A DNA stretch of 64,000 nt, taken from positions 1 through 64,000 of the forward strand of contig JAPOYV010000087.1 in the NCBI GenBank assembly GCA_026706385.1, given 5' to 3'. The DNA is from Gammaproteobacteria bacterium (GTDB taxonomy: Bacteria; Pseudomonadota; Gammaproteobacteria; Pseudomonadales; Azotimanducaceae). A program made the translations under genes and the position numbers. The stretch's first letter is position 1, and the number at the start of each line of letters is the position of its first letter. The notes under the pieces were generated by a model. The model did no database searches. It worked only from the letters and a program-made list of their open reading frames with translations, and was not told the DNA's origin. Positions 43,160 through 51,772 of this stretch are shown piece by piece.

Positions 43160-45259
43160 ATGGGCCAACTCGCAGACAGTCGCAGGATGAAGCGCGTACT
43201 CGTATGTCCACCCACCGACTTCGGCGTGGAATACGTCATCAATCCATGGATGGCGGGCAACGTCGGCGCCGTCTCGTCGGCCGTCGCCTGCCGTCAATGG
43301 GATGCGCTGATCGAGATCCTTGACGCGCGCGCGGAAGTGACTGCCATCGAGCCGGTCCCGGGGCTTCCGGACATGTGCTTCGCAGCCAACGGTGGCCTTG
43401 TCCTCGACGGAACCTTCGTGCCGTCCACGTTCAGCGTTGCGCAACGCGAGCCGGAGCGGCCCCTGTACACGCGCTGGGCCACTGAGGCGGGCTTCGAGAT
43501 CGCCGATGTCGATCCCGAGCTCGCGTTCGAAGGTGAAGGCGATGCGCTCTGGTGGCCGCAAGGCGGCTCGGAGCCGCTACTCTGGGCCGGCTACGGCGTA
43601 CGCACCAGCCTGGAGTCCCATCGGGCACTTGCCGAACATCTTCGCGTGCGCGTGGTCTCGCTACGGTTGGTCGATCCTCGGTTCTACCACTTGGACACCT
43701 GCTTCGTACCGCTGCCGGGCGGGCGCGTCATCTACTACGCGCCGGCTTTCGATCCCCAGTCTCAACGCCTGATCCAATCCCAGGTGCCGCCCGAGTCCCG
43801 CATCGAGGTGGAAGACGAAGACGCCTTCGGCTTCGCCTGCAACGCCGTGCGCCTGGGCAACACGCTGGTCACGAGCCACGCAAGCACCGGACTGCGGCGC
43901 CGCCTGGAAGCATGGGGGTTCGCAGTCGTCACCACACCGCTGTCCGAGTTCATCAAGGCAGGGGGCGCCGCCAAGTGTCTCACCTTGCTCCTCGACCAGG
44001 ACGAGCCGGCCGGCTTCGCGAAGCGCCCGACCGTCCCCTCCCCAATCCGCTCGCAGACGGTGGAGATGGAGGGCCACTTGCTGGACGAGGGCGTGATGAC
44101 CAACGCCTTCGAGGCCGTCAACCGCTCCGGCGGCAGTTTCCGTCTTGAGCGGTTCCACGCGGGCGAACGCGGCGACCAGCCCAGCCGTGTCCGGTTCACG
44201 GTCAGTGCCCCGACCCAGCGGCGCCTTGACCGGACGCTCGACCTCCTGCGACCTTTCGGCGCTGTGCCGGCCAGCGAGCAGGACCCGGCGACGCTAGTCG
44301 ACGTCGAACGCGACGGCGTCGCACCGGACGACTTCTGCTGCTCGACGATCTATCCGACGGATGTCCGTGTCGGCAAAGACTGGATCCGCGTGGCCCACCA
44401 GCGGATGGATGCCGCGATCGTGGTCGACGACGACGCTGCCCGGTGCACCCTGATGCGCGACTTACTCCGCGGCGACAAGGTCGTCTGCGGAGAGACCGGC
44501 GTGCGCGTGCACGTGCCCGACCCGCGCCGCGCCCAGGACGGCTTCGCCTTCATGTCCTCCCAAGTCACCACCGAACGGCGCGCCGAGGTCCAGATCGAGG
44601 AGTTGGCCTTCGAGATGAAGAGAATCCATGCCCGAGGCGGACGCATCGTCGTGGTCGCCGGGCCCGTCGTCATCCACACCGGCGGTGGCCCGCACCTCGC
44701 GGCGCTCATTCGCGCGGGCTACGTGCAAGCGCTCCTGACCGGCAACGCACTCCCTGTGCATGACCTCGAGACGAACCTTTTCGGCACGTCGCTCGGTGTC
44801 GATCTCAACCGCGGTACGGGCGTGCAGGGCGGTCACCGGCACCACCTCAAGACCATCAATCGCATCCGTGCTGCGGGCTCCATAGCCCAGGCCGTCGCCG
44901 ACGGGGTCGTCACGGGCGGCATCATGTACGAGTGCGTGAAGGCCAACGTGCCCTATGCCCTCGCCGGCTCGATCCGCGACGACGGGCCGCTCCCGGACAC
45001 CTTCATGGACCTCGTCGCCGCGCAGGCGGCCTACGCCCGGCTAATCGACGGCGCCGATCTGATCCTTATGCTGTCGACGATGCTGCACGCCATCGGCACC
45101 GGCAATATGACGCCCGCCGGGGTGCGGCTCGTGTGCGTGGACATCAACCCCGCCGTAGCGACCAAGCTCGCCGACCGTGGCAGCATCGAGTCGACGGGCA
45201 TCGTCACCGATGTGGGCTTGTTCCTGAATCTACTGGCGCGGGACTTAGGCGCGGATTAG
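43160..45259 (+). CDS. agrE: Bifunctional arginine dihydrolase / ornithine cyclodeaminase (AgrE/ArgZ type)
   Basis: 699 residues, the same size as cyanobacterial AgrE/ArgZ. The N-terminal guanidine-modifying domain (about 1-280) has VLVCPPTDFGVEYVINPWM, the asparagine N77 in CFAANGG (the residue associated with dihydrolase rather than deiminase outcome), an acidic loop FEGEGDALWW, H177 in FYHLDTCFVPL and the catalytic C273 in GGAAKCLTLLL. The central and C-terminal parts (about 295-699: SQTVEMEGHLLDEG, VVVAGPVVIHTGGG, LGVDLNRGTGVQGG, VCVDINPAVATKLADRG) are the LOR/SDH-type ornithine cyclodeaminase domain. Predicted: arginine to ornithine + CO2 + 2 NH3, then ornithine to proline + NH3. A four-base convergent overlap joins its end to the ankyrin gene. 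Confidence 0.9.
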   Translation: MGQLADSRRMKRVLVCPPTDFGVEYVINPWMAGNVGAVSSAVACRQWDALIEILDARAEVTAIEPVPGLPDMCFAANGGLVLDGTFVPSTFSVAQREPERPLYTRWATEAGFEIADVDPELAFEGEGDALWWPQGGSEPLLWAGYGVRTSLESHRALAEHLRVRVVSLRLVDPRFYHLDTCFVPLPGGRVIYYAPAFDPQSQRLIQSQVPPESRIEVEDEDAFGFACNAVRLGNTLVTSHASTGLRRRLEAWGFAVVTTPLSEFIKAGGAAKCLTLLLDQDEPAGFAKRPTVPSPIRSQTVEMEGHLLDEGVMTNAFEAVNRSGGSFRLERFHAGERGDQPSRVRFTVSAPTQRRLDRTLDLLRPFGAVPASEQDPATLVDVERDGVAPDDFCCSTIYPTDVRVGKDWIRVAHQRMDAAIVVDDDAARCTLMRDLLRGDKVVCGETGVRVHVPDPRRAQDGFAFMSSQVTTERRAEVQIEELAFEMKRIHARGGRIVVVAGPVVIHTGGGPHLAALIRAGYVQALLTGNALPVHDLETNLFGTSLGVDLNRGTGVQGGHRHHLKTINRIRAAGSIAQAVADGVVTGGIMYECVKANVPYALAGSIRDDGPLPDTFMDLVAAQAAYARLIDGADLILMLSTMLHAIGTGNMTPAGVRLVCVDINPAVATKLADRGSIESTGIVTDVGLFLNLLARDLGAD

Positions 45260-46338
45260 CCCTCCGCCACCTTGGCGAGTTCGTCCGCCAGCTCCGGGTG
45301 CCCATGGAATCGCGCCCAACCGGCCGGCGTGCCGTTGTACAGGTCGTCGGTCGCACGGGGGTCTGCGCCCGCCCGCCGCAACCGTTCGATGATCTCCACG
45401 AGACCATCCGCAGCCGCGAGGTGGAATGCCGTGACGCCCTTCGCGTGACCGCCGAGCCACCCCGTACCGTTCGGGTCGGCGCCTTGATCTAGCAGCCAGT
45501 CGACCATTTCGATGCGATTGCGGAACGTGGCCCGAAGCAGAGGCGTCGCTTCGTAGGCACGGCCGTCGATTTCGGCGCCTCGCGCGACCAGCGCCTTGGC
45601 GGCTTCGAGGTGACCATTGGTCGCGGCGAGAACCAGGGCCTCGTCAAGCACCTCCTGGTCGTCGTCGCTCGACGCCCAGGGGAACCAGCCATAGTTCGGA
45701 CGGTAATACGCGCGGGACGCCCTAGCCGCGGCGGTCAGCGTCCCCGCCGCGTCGAAGGCATCATCGATCCCATCGACGTCGTTCAACCCCGCCGCCACGC
45801 GCAGGTTGCCGGGGGCGCGGTGTCGGGCCGCGATGACGCGGGCCACATCCGGCCAGCCCCAGATGATCGCGTGCATGAGCGCCGTCCCGCCCCGCAGCAT
45901 GGTCTCGATGCGCGGATCGGCGCCCCGCTCCAACAGCAATTCGGCCATCGCCGCCGTGCCGACGCTGTGCAGTGCCGACTTCTGGGTTGACGCCACGGCA
46001 TTGACGAGTTCCGGTTCGGCGTCCAGGTGAGCGCCGACCGCGGCCAAATCGCCTGCTTCGACCTTGTGGAAGAAGTCGATGGAGCGTTCGTCGACCTTCC
46101 CCGATTGGATCGCGCGCAAGCGCAGTTCCATTTCGCGCCAACCGGCGAAGCCGTGCTCGGCGGCGCTCACTTCGAGGGCTTCGATGAGCGTCGCGCGCAC
46201 CGGATCGAGCGCCTCAAAGCGGGGTATGCGGGAAAACCGCTCACGGGCTTCCGCAAAACCGTCGGCGGCCTCCCGGGCCAGCATCGCCAGGTACGGCGTG
46301 TGGAAAGCGATCTCGTGGCTGTAAAGGCGGAGCGGCAT
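45256..46338 (-). CDS. Ankyrin-repeat protein
   Basis: 360 residues without signal peptide. Ankyrin repeats can be seen in ALHSVGTAAMAELLLERGAD, LVLAATNGHLEAAKALVARG, TPLLRATFRNRIEMVDWLLD and AFHLAAADGLVEIIERLRRA, covering most of residues 120-350. The N-terminal 90 residues (MPLRLYSHEIAFHTPYLAML) are helical and unrecognised. Ankyrin proteins mediate protein contacts, and in host-associated bacteria some act on the host, but there is no secretion signal here. The start is the ATG at 46338; a longer frame exists upstream but is not convincing. Confidence 0.88.
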   Translation of the reverse strand: MPLRLYSHEIAFHTPYLAMLAREAADGFAEARERFSRIPRFEALDPVRATLIEALEVSAAEHGFAGWREMELRLRAIQSGKVDERSIDFFHKVEAGDLAAVGAHLDAEPELVNAVASTQKSALHSVGTAAMAELLLERGADPRIETMLRGGTALMHAIIWGWPDVARVIAARHRAPGNLRVAAGLNDVDGIDDAFDAAGTLTAAARASRAYYRPNYGWFPWASSDDDQEVLDEALVLAATNGHLEAAKALVARGAEIDGRAYEATPLLRATFRNRIEMVDWLLDQGADPNGTGWLGGHAKGVTAFHLAAADGLVEIIERLRRAGADPRATDDLYNGTPAGWARFHGHPELADELAKVAEG

Positions 46339-46527
46339 CGTCCCGCAACATACCATCCCCCGTGCCGGAAGTGGCTGTCTGCCCGGCTTGCGCCACAATC
46401 CAACCACGAAGTGAAGTTCTCTTACGCCCCTGCGGGTCGATGTCCACTTCCTAAAGGGCTACGAGGCCAGACACCATGTCCGCGACGCAGGAAGCTCGGT
46501 GCGACGTGGCTGTGGTACGGTGCTTGG

Positions 46528-47235
46528 ATGAATCGAGAGCTGTGGGACAACGGTGCGCCGCGAAGGCTCGTCGCCGCGGATGGCACCCCGCGACTACCCA
46601 ACGTCGCCTATGACGACGACGGCTACCCCTTCGCGGACGATCAGCCGTTGGCCCAGAACAGTCCACAGGCGGACCAGCTCTTCTACGCCTTCCCCGCGCT
46701 CAAGAGCTGGCTCCGACGACGCTTCCCGGACGCGTTCGCGGCTTCCGACATGCTCGTGTACCCGCGACAGGGCGACCTCAAGGCCTCCGTGGCGCCGGAC
46801 GTTTTCGTTGCCTTCGGGGCCGGCGACCACCCACGAAACTCCTACAAGCTCTGGGAGGGTGAGCCGGTGCCGGCGTTCGTCCTCGAAGTGCTCTCAGGGA
46901 CCACGGCGGACAACGACCTCGGCGAGAAGCGCGACAAGTACGCCGCAATGGGTATCACCGAGTTCTGGGTGTTCGACCCCTTCGGAGACCACATCGCGGG
47001 CCACATCTCGGGCTCCTCGCTGCGCGAAGGCGTATACGAGCCCGTCGCGCCGCTACCCGGTACCGCCATCTACCCGTCCGACGTACTTGGCCTCGAGTTT
47101 CGAACCGAAGGCGGCGATCTTCGCATCCACGATCCAATCGCCCACGAGGATCTGATGAGCCTTGACGAGGAGCGAGCCGGACGACTGGCCGCCGAGGCCG
47201 AACTCGCGCGACTCCGACGCATGACCCAGTTGTAG
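46528..47235 (+). CDS. Uma2-family (DUF820) PD-(D/E)XK nuclease-like protein
   Basis: 235 residues. The family core reads SVAPDVFVAFGAG, then FVLEVLSGTTADNDLGEKRD with the E-V-L-S and lysine positions of the PD-(D/E)XK site, followed by KYAAMGITEFWVFDPFGDHI. A C-terminal helix rich in Glu, Ala and Arg (DEERAGRLAAEAELARLRRM) is typical. Members are abundant in cyanobacteria and other bacteria and are annotated as endonuclease-like with unknown targets. The ATG at 46528 was chosen as the first start consistent with this N-terminus. Confidence 0.85.
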   Translation: MNRELWDNGAPRRLVAADGTPRLPNVAYDDDGYPFADDQPLAQNSPQADQLFYAFPALKSWLRRRFPDAFAASDMLVYPRQGDLKASVAPDVFVAFGAGDHPRNSYKLWEGEPVPAFVLEVLSGTTADNDLGEKRDKYAAMGITEFWVFDPFGDHIAGHISGSSLREGVYEPVAPLPGTAIYPSDVLGLEFRTEGGDLRIHDPIAHEDLMSLDEERAGRLAAEAELARLRRMTQL

Positions 47236-47250
47236 CCGCGGTTCGAGCCG

Positions 47251-48606
47251 TTGCCGCGCAACATCCTGTTCATCACCGCCGACCAATGGCGCGCTGACTG
47301 CCTCTCCGGACTCGGCCACCTGGTCCAGACCCCGAACCTCGACGCGCTCGCCCAGGACGGCGTTCTGTTCACCAACCATTTCGCCAACTCGGCACCGTGC
47401 GGGCCCTCGCGAGCCAGCATCCACACCGGCATGCGCCAGCATCGTCACGGGGTGACCGCCAACGGCGTGCCGCTCAAATCGAGATACACGAACTGGGCCC
47501 TGGAGGTCCGGAAACTCGGCTACGAGCCAGCGCTCTTCGGCTACACGGACACCACGCCCGAAGGCGCCGACCCGGCTGATGCGGCGAGGAACATCTCGGA
47601 CGGCGTCCTGCCGGGGCTCGACACCATCGTTCTCCACGGCAAGTCGATCTGGCGACCAACGGCGTGGGCAGCATGGCTACGCGAGGCGGGCTATCCGGTT
47701 CCTGACAAGGCGATGGAGCTTTTCACCGCGACGAGCGACATGAACGACGACAAGCGCCCTGCCCCGCTTCGTGTCCCGGCCGAGTTGCACGACACGCGGT
47801 TTCTGGTCGACCAGACAATCGAATACATCGAACAGCGTTCACAGTGGTGCGTGCACCTGTCGATCTTCCGGCCCCATCCCCCCTGGGTCGCACCGGCCCC
47901 ATACCACGCGCTCTACCCGCCCGACGACCTGCCCCCGTTCAATCGCTCCCCGAGCGCCGAGGCAGAAGGCAGGCTGCATCCGTGGCTGGCCCACGCACTC
48001 GAGCAGAAGTTTGGGCCAGCACCCAACGACGAGGCGGTTGTACGCCGCTGGCAAGCCAGCTACTTCGGGCTGATCACCGAGGTCGACCACAACCTCGGTC
48101 GCTTGTTCGACGCCATGAAAGCCGTCGGTGCTTGGCAGGACACGCTGATCGTCTTCACCTCCGACCACGGTGAACAGATGGGCGATCACTGGCTCATCGG
48201 CAAGCTCGGCTTCTTCGACGAGTCCTACGCCGTGCCGCTCATCATCCGCAACCCAGACGAAGCTGCTGCCCGAGGCGCTCGGGTGGACGCATTCACCGAG
48301 AGCATCGATCTCATGCCGACGCTGCTCGACTGGCTCGGCGCGCCGGTCCCAGGGCAGCAGTGCGATGGCGCGTCGCTACTGCCCGCGACGCTTTATGGGT
48401 CGTTGGGAGACGGCTGGCGAGAGACGGCGTCCTGGGAGTACCACTTCGCTCACGCCGCGCAAACGCTGGGCCTTCCACCGGACCAGTGTCGACTTCACGT
48501 GACGCGAGGGGCCGATTTCAAGGAGGTCACGTTTCCCGGATTCCCGAGTCTGCAGTTCGACCTGCGGGAAGAGCCCGGCGAGAGACGCGCTACCGCCGTG
48601 CCGTGA
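47251..48606 (+). CDS. Cys-type sulfatase, C-terminus possibly shortened
   Basis: 451 residues of the type I sulfatase family. NILFITADQWRADCL supplies metal-binding aspartates; the formylglycine site is C50-G-P52-S-R54 (APCGPSRASIHTG), so maturation needs a sulfatase-modifying enzyme. FTSDHGEQMGDHWLIGKLGF is the second metal motif. It ends at FDLREEPGERRATAVP, where relatives usually continue with an N-L-x-D-x-P-A-Y tail; a neighbouring frame after the stop reads DNPAYQKSNG, hinting at a frameshift and loss of the last part. The start is a TTG at 47251, 16 bases after the Uma2 gene. Confidence 0.87.
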   Translation: MPRNILFITADQWRADCLSGLGHLVQTPNLDALAQDGVLFTNHFANSAPCGPSRASIHTGMRQHRHGVTANGVPLKSRYTNWALEVRKLGYEPALFGYTDTTPEGADPADAARNISDGVLPGLDTIVLHGKSIWRPTAWAAWLREAGYPVPDKAMELFTATSDMNDDKRPAPLRVPAELHDTRFLVDQTIEYIEQRSQWCVHLSIFRPHPPWVAPAPYHALYPPDDLPPFNRSPSAEAEGRLHPWLAHALEQKFGPAPNDEAVVRRWQASYFGLITEVDHNLGRLFDAMKAVGAWQDTLIVFTSDHGEQMGDHWLIGKLGFFDESYAVPLIIRNPDEAAARGARVDAFTESIDLMPTLLDWLGAPVPGQQCDGASLLPATLYGSLGDGWRETASWEYHFAHAAQTLGLPPDQCRLHVTRGADFKEVTFPGFPSLQFDLREEPGERRATAVP

Positions 48607-48634
48607 ACGGGCGACGTCGGGACAATCCGGCGTA

Positions 48635-49396
48635 TCAGAAATCCAACGGAAGGTCGCGCTCGGCAAGGATCCGGTCGCGGTGCTCAACCAGGATGGGGTC
48701 CACCTCCCCCAACGCTTGCGCAGCCGCTTCGTAGACGCGCCGCATCCCGGGTGGCGTTTCGCAAACCGCTTCCGGGAACGTCCTCACGGCTTGAGAGAAG
48801 TACACCCAGTAGATGTCCGCCGCGCTGAGCGCCTCCCCCACGATGTAGCGACGGCCGACCTCTCGCTGCGCGAGGAGTTGGGCGGTCAGCCGATCCGCCA
48901 CCACCCTGGCGCGGTCGACGGCCGAGCGCGCCGCCTCTTCACTGTACCCGTATTGGTCGTACATCGGGTTCCGGAGACGCTCTCGGGCCGCCCGCTCCGG
49001 GCCACCGAACCCGAGCATGATGAGCCGAAGCGCCCAGATGAAACTGTTCTCGCCGATCAGTTCGTTCGAGAGACCCACCATCAAGACGCGATCGTTGATG
49101 TCGGACGGAAAGAGGCTAGGTCCGGAACCGAGCCGTTCTGCGAGATTCAGGATCTCGAGCCAGCCCACGCGCGGCGCCTCGTCGTTGTAAATCGCCACGG
49201 GAGCGTTGCGGTGTCCGGTCCACGCCACGAGGTCCTCGTTCTCGCCGGCCACGACCTGCCGCACGGGGACGTAGGCCACGCCGTGGTGGTCGAGGATCGC
49301 GCGGGCCGACATGCCGTAGGGTGCCGGCACGTGCGCGCTCAACGCGAGGCGCAGGCCGTCCATCTGTCGCGCCACGGCCGGCTCGATGTAGTCCAT
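48635..49396 (-). CDS. Glutathione S-transferase-family protein
   Basis: 253 residues with a thioredoxin-like N-terminal domain (ALSAHVPAPYGMSARAILDH, HRNAPVAIYNDEAPRVGW; the A-P-V cis-proline region) and an all-helical C-terminal domain (SSAVDRARVVADRL-like helix, GEALSAADIYWVYFSQAVRT). No cysteine is evident at the usual GST-omega position. The ATG directly follows the TAG of the selenoperoxiredoxin gene (TAGATG), so the pair must be co-translated. A glutathione-linked role in recycling or supplementing the peroxidase is a reasonable inference. Confidence 0.85.
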   Translation of the reverse strand: MDYIEPAVARQMDGLRLALSAHVPAPYGMSARAILDHHGVAYVPVRQVVAGENEDLVAWTGHRNAPVAIYNDEAPRVGWLEILNLAERLGSGPSLFPSDINDRVLMVGLSNELIGENSFIWALRLIMLGFGGPERAARERLRNPMYDQYGYSEEAARSAVDRARVVADRLTAQLLAQREVGRRYIVGEALSAADIYWVYFSQAVRTFPEAVCETPPGMRRVYEAAAQALGEVDPILVEHRDRILAERDLPLDF

Positions 49397-49921
49397 CTAA
49401 GGCGCCCGCGGCACTCCCAGTGCTTCGAGATTCGCGACCAACTGCTCTCCGGCCTCGGCGGGACTCACTTCCTTGTCGATCTTGCGGATGACGCCCTCCG
49501 GATCGATGTAGAAGGTCCACCGCCGTGCGTACCCCCTCTCGGACAACACGCCATACGCCTGGCTGAGCGTCTTCTCCGGATCCGCGAGGATGGGGAACGT
49601 CGCCGCGTTCTGCTCCGCGAACGCCGTGTTGTCCTCCAACGTGTCGGTACTGGCCATGAAGTAGGCCACGTCGTAGTCCCTGATTTCTTGGTCACTGTCA
49701 CGCAGCGCCTTGCACTCCATCGTTCACCCGCCGGTGAACGCCTTGGGGAAGAAGGCGATCACCACGGACTGCTTGCCGCGGAACTGCTCAAGCGTATAGG
49801 TCGCGCCGTCCGATGCCGATAGCTCGAACTCGGGGGCCGGCTCGCCTTCCTGCGGCGCCGCCCAGGCGGTCCCACAGGCGACCAGGAACGCGGCCGCCAT
49901 GCTCGTTGTGCGAATCCGCAT
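49397..49921 (-). CDS. Exported peroxiredoxin with predicted selenocysteine at the peroxidatic site
   Basis: The frame holds 174 residues if the TGA at 49726-49724 is read as Sec66. Before it: a signal peptide (TSMAAAFLVACGTAWA-AP), then GEPAPEFELSASDG and VIAFFPKAFTGG. After it: TMECKALRDSDQEIRDYDVA, TFPILADPEKTLSQAYGVL, RRWTFYIDPEGVIRKIDKEV. This is a complete AhpC/TSA (Prx) fold in which the stop falls exactly on the peroxidatic cysteine of TxxC. Both halves are in the same frame, with nothing else damaged, so recoding is far more likely than decay. The protein would reduce peroxides in the periplasm. It is co-transcribed with a GST gene that starts at the next base. Confidence 0.85.
49700..49726 (-). 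promoter_or_regulatory. UGA codon and SECIS-like hairpin
   Basis: Just after the UGA (49726-49724) the mRNA can form GUGCA/UGCGU (49715-49711 with 49704-49700, two G-U pairs) around a six-base AGGCGC loop. A short stem-loop with G near the start of the loop is what bacterial SECIS elements share. The loop begins 13 bases after UGA, slightly closer than usual, and the stem is weak, so this is a candidate only. Confidence 0.4.
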
Positions 49922-50081
49922 CGGGTCTCTCCTTGAATGCTCGATCGGGCGAAGGATTCTTTCAGATCAAGGGCGGCGGCGTAAATACGTCATTGCCGGT
50001 AAGAGCCTAGTTCCGATGCTTCTTGGGCGTTACCAACCCGGATATGCTGTGCCGCACCTTGGCCACGACAAGGCGACCACA

Positions 50082-51221
50082 ATGAGCAAAATCGACCGAA
50101 TCACTATTCGGACCTATGAGTACGCGCTCGACAACCGGCCGGGCAGCAACCGGAAACTGACCCGGTTCCTTGTCACCATCGACACGGACGATGGGCTGTC
50201 GGGCTGCTACGCGCCGCATTTCGGGGGCACACCCCATGCCCAGGCACAGGTCCAGGAGATGGCTCGGGATCTCATCGGCATGGATCCGGAGCAACGCGAA
50301 CGTGTTTTCGAACGCTTGAAGCTCAGCCACCGTCACTACGACAAGTCCGGGATCGCTGTCATCGACACCGCGCTGTGGGATCTCGCGGGCAAGAAGTACG
50401 GTGCCCCGATCGCGCAACTGCTCGGTGGATTCCGTGAACGGCTACCCGTCTACGCGAGCACCGCATCGGGACAGCTCGGAAGCAACGGGCTCGGCAGCGT
50501 GGAGAGTTACGCCGACTTTGCCGAGTCATGCCAGGCGGCGGGGATCCCAGGTTTCAAGATCCACAGTTTCTTCGACGCCAATCCCAAGACCGAGATCGCC
50601 ATCATGTCCGCGGTACGCGACCGGGTCGGCGCGGACATGAAGCTCATGAACGACCCCGCGTCCTCGCTCAAGTCGTTCATGGATGCCGTGGAAGTGGGCC
50701 GAGCCTGCGACGACCTCGGCTTCTTCTGGTACGAGGATCCCTACCGCGATGCTTCATCAAGCGCGGTCGCCCACAAGCGCCTGCGCGACTTCATTCGCAC
50801 ACCGATGCTCATCGCGGAGCACATTCGCGGTTTCGAGCAGAAGGCGGACTTCGTACTCGCCGGCGGCACGGACATCATGCACATCGATCCAGAGCTGGAC
50901 GGTGGCATCACCGGCACCATGAAGCTCGCACACTTCTGCGACGCGATCGGCATGGAGGTCCAGCTACACACGGCCGGACCCATGCACCGTCACTGCATGG
51001 CCGCGATCCCCAATACGCATTTCTATGAACTCGGCCTCGTCCGGCCGGACATCCCCACCAACAGCCTGCAGCCACCGATCTACGCCGACGACTACGGCGA
51101 CGAGGTCGGCAACGTGGGGGCGGACGGCTGCGTCCCGGTGCCCACCGGTCCTGGGCTGGGGGTGACCTACGACATGGACCGCATCAATAGCGGCGAGGTT
51201 GGTCGGTTGGAGATTCGCTAA
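50082..51221 (+). CDS. Mandelate racemase/muconate lactonising enzyme-family protein
   Basis: 379 residues of the enolase superfamily. The capping domain opens KIDRITIRTYEYALDNRPGS. In the barrel, GFKIHSFFDANPKTE holds the K-x-H catalytic pair position, LMNDPASSLKS and YEDPYRDAS and LIAEHIRGF carry the Mg2+-binding D, E, E series, and VQLHTAGPMHRH supplies the catalytic histidine. The family abstracts the alpha-proton of carboxylate substrates, such as sugar acids. The ATG at 50082 was chosen for its normal N-terminus, with a long open frame upstream not protein-like. It reads away from the selenoperoxiredoxin gene. Confidence 0.92.
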   Translation: MSKIDRITIRTYEYALDNRPGSNRKLTRFLVTIDTDDGLSGCYAPHFGGTPHAQAQVQEMARDLIGMDPEQRERVFERLKLSHRHYDKSGIAVIDTALWDLAGKKYGAPIAQLLGGFRERLPVYASTASGQLGSNGLGSVESYADFAESCQAAGIPGFKIHSFFDANPKTEIAIMSAVRDRVGADMKLMNDPASSLKSFMDAVEVGRACDDLGFFWYEDPYRDASSSAVAHKRLRDFIRTPMLIAEHIRGFEQKADFVLAGGTDIMHIDPELDGGITGTMKLAHFCDAIGMEVQLHTAGPMHRHCMAAIPNTHFYELGLVRPDIPTNSLQPPIYADDYGDEVGNVGADGCVPVPTGPGLGVTYDMDRINSGEVGRLEIR

Positions 51222-51229
51222 GGGCCAGC

Positions 51230-51772
51230 CTATTCGTTCGCACGACGCCGCACACCGTCAATGAGCCGCCGAGACAGACGATAGCCAACGCCGTTCAAGT
51301 CCGCGAGCACAGGACTCACGGTAGGCAGCAGACCTTTTGACTTCGCCACGAGCAAAACCCCGGCAACCCCTACCAAGGGTATACCCACACGTCGGGCTAC
51401 CTTCCTGCCCTTCTCGTCGTCGATCAGTAGGAACCGCGTCGGCTGTTGGAGGCACAACGCCATCGCTTCGGCTTCGCCGTCGTCCACGATGCGGAGGAGA
51501 TCCGCTAGGCGACCATCCTCCAGCACCGGCGCGACCCGCAACCATCCCGCCGACAGCGCTTGGCCAATCCGATTGGCCCCGGGCCGACCCGATTCCGTTC
51601 TACATTCCCGGTGGACGGCCGGCGGATTGAGGCCGTTTACGAATAGGCGGCGAAGCAGTAGCAGCCTCTCCACCCTGGCAAGTGCAATCAACGGCCCCGC
51701 GTCGGCGACGAAAGGTGGCGGGGTGTCCTGACCAGGTTCGCCGCGTTCAGGAGGCTGCGCTGCGCTCATCAT
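51230..51772 (-). CDS. DUF3368 PIN-like toxin
   Basis: 180 residues. FVADAGPLIALARVERLLLL, VDDGEAEAMALCLQQPTRFL and LIDDEKGRKVARRVGIPLVG are the three conserved acidic blocks of DUF3368, a PIN-superfamily family of predicted RNase toxins. An unusual 18-residue N-terminal extension (AAQPPERGEPGQDTPPP) precedes it. The start (ATG at 51772) overlaps the antitoxin gene by 26 bases. It is paired with the fused antitoxin upstream. Confidence 0.85.
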   Translation of the reverse strand: MMSAAQPPERGEPGQDTPPPFVADAGPLIALARVERLLLLRRLFVNGLNPPAVHRECRTESGRPGANRIGQALSAGWLRVAPVLEDGRLADLLRIVDDGEAEAMALCLQQPTRFLLIDDEKGRKVARRVGIPLVGVAGVLLVAKSKGLLPTVSPVLADLNGVGYRLSRRLIDGVRRRANE

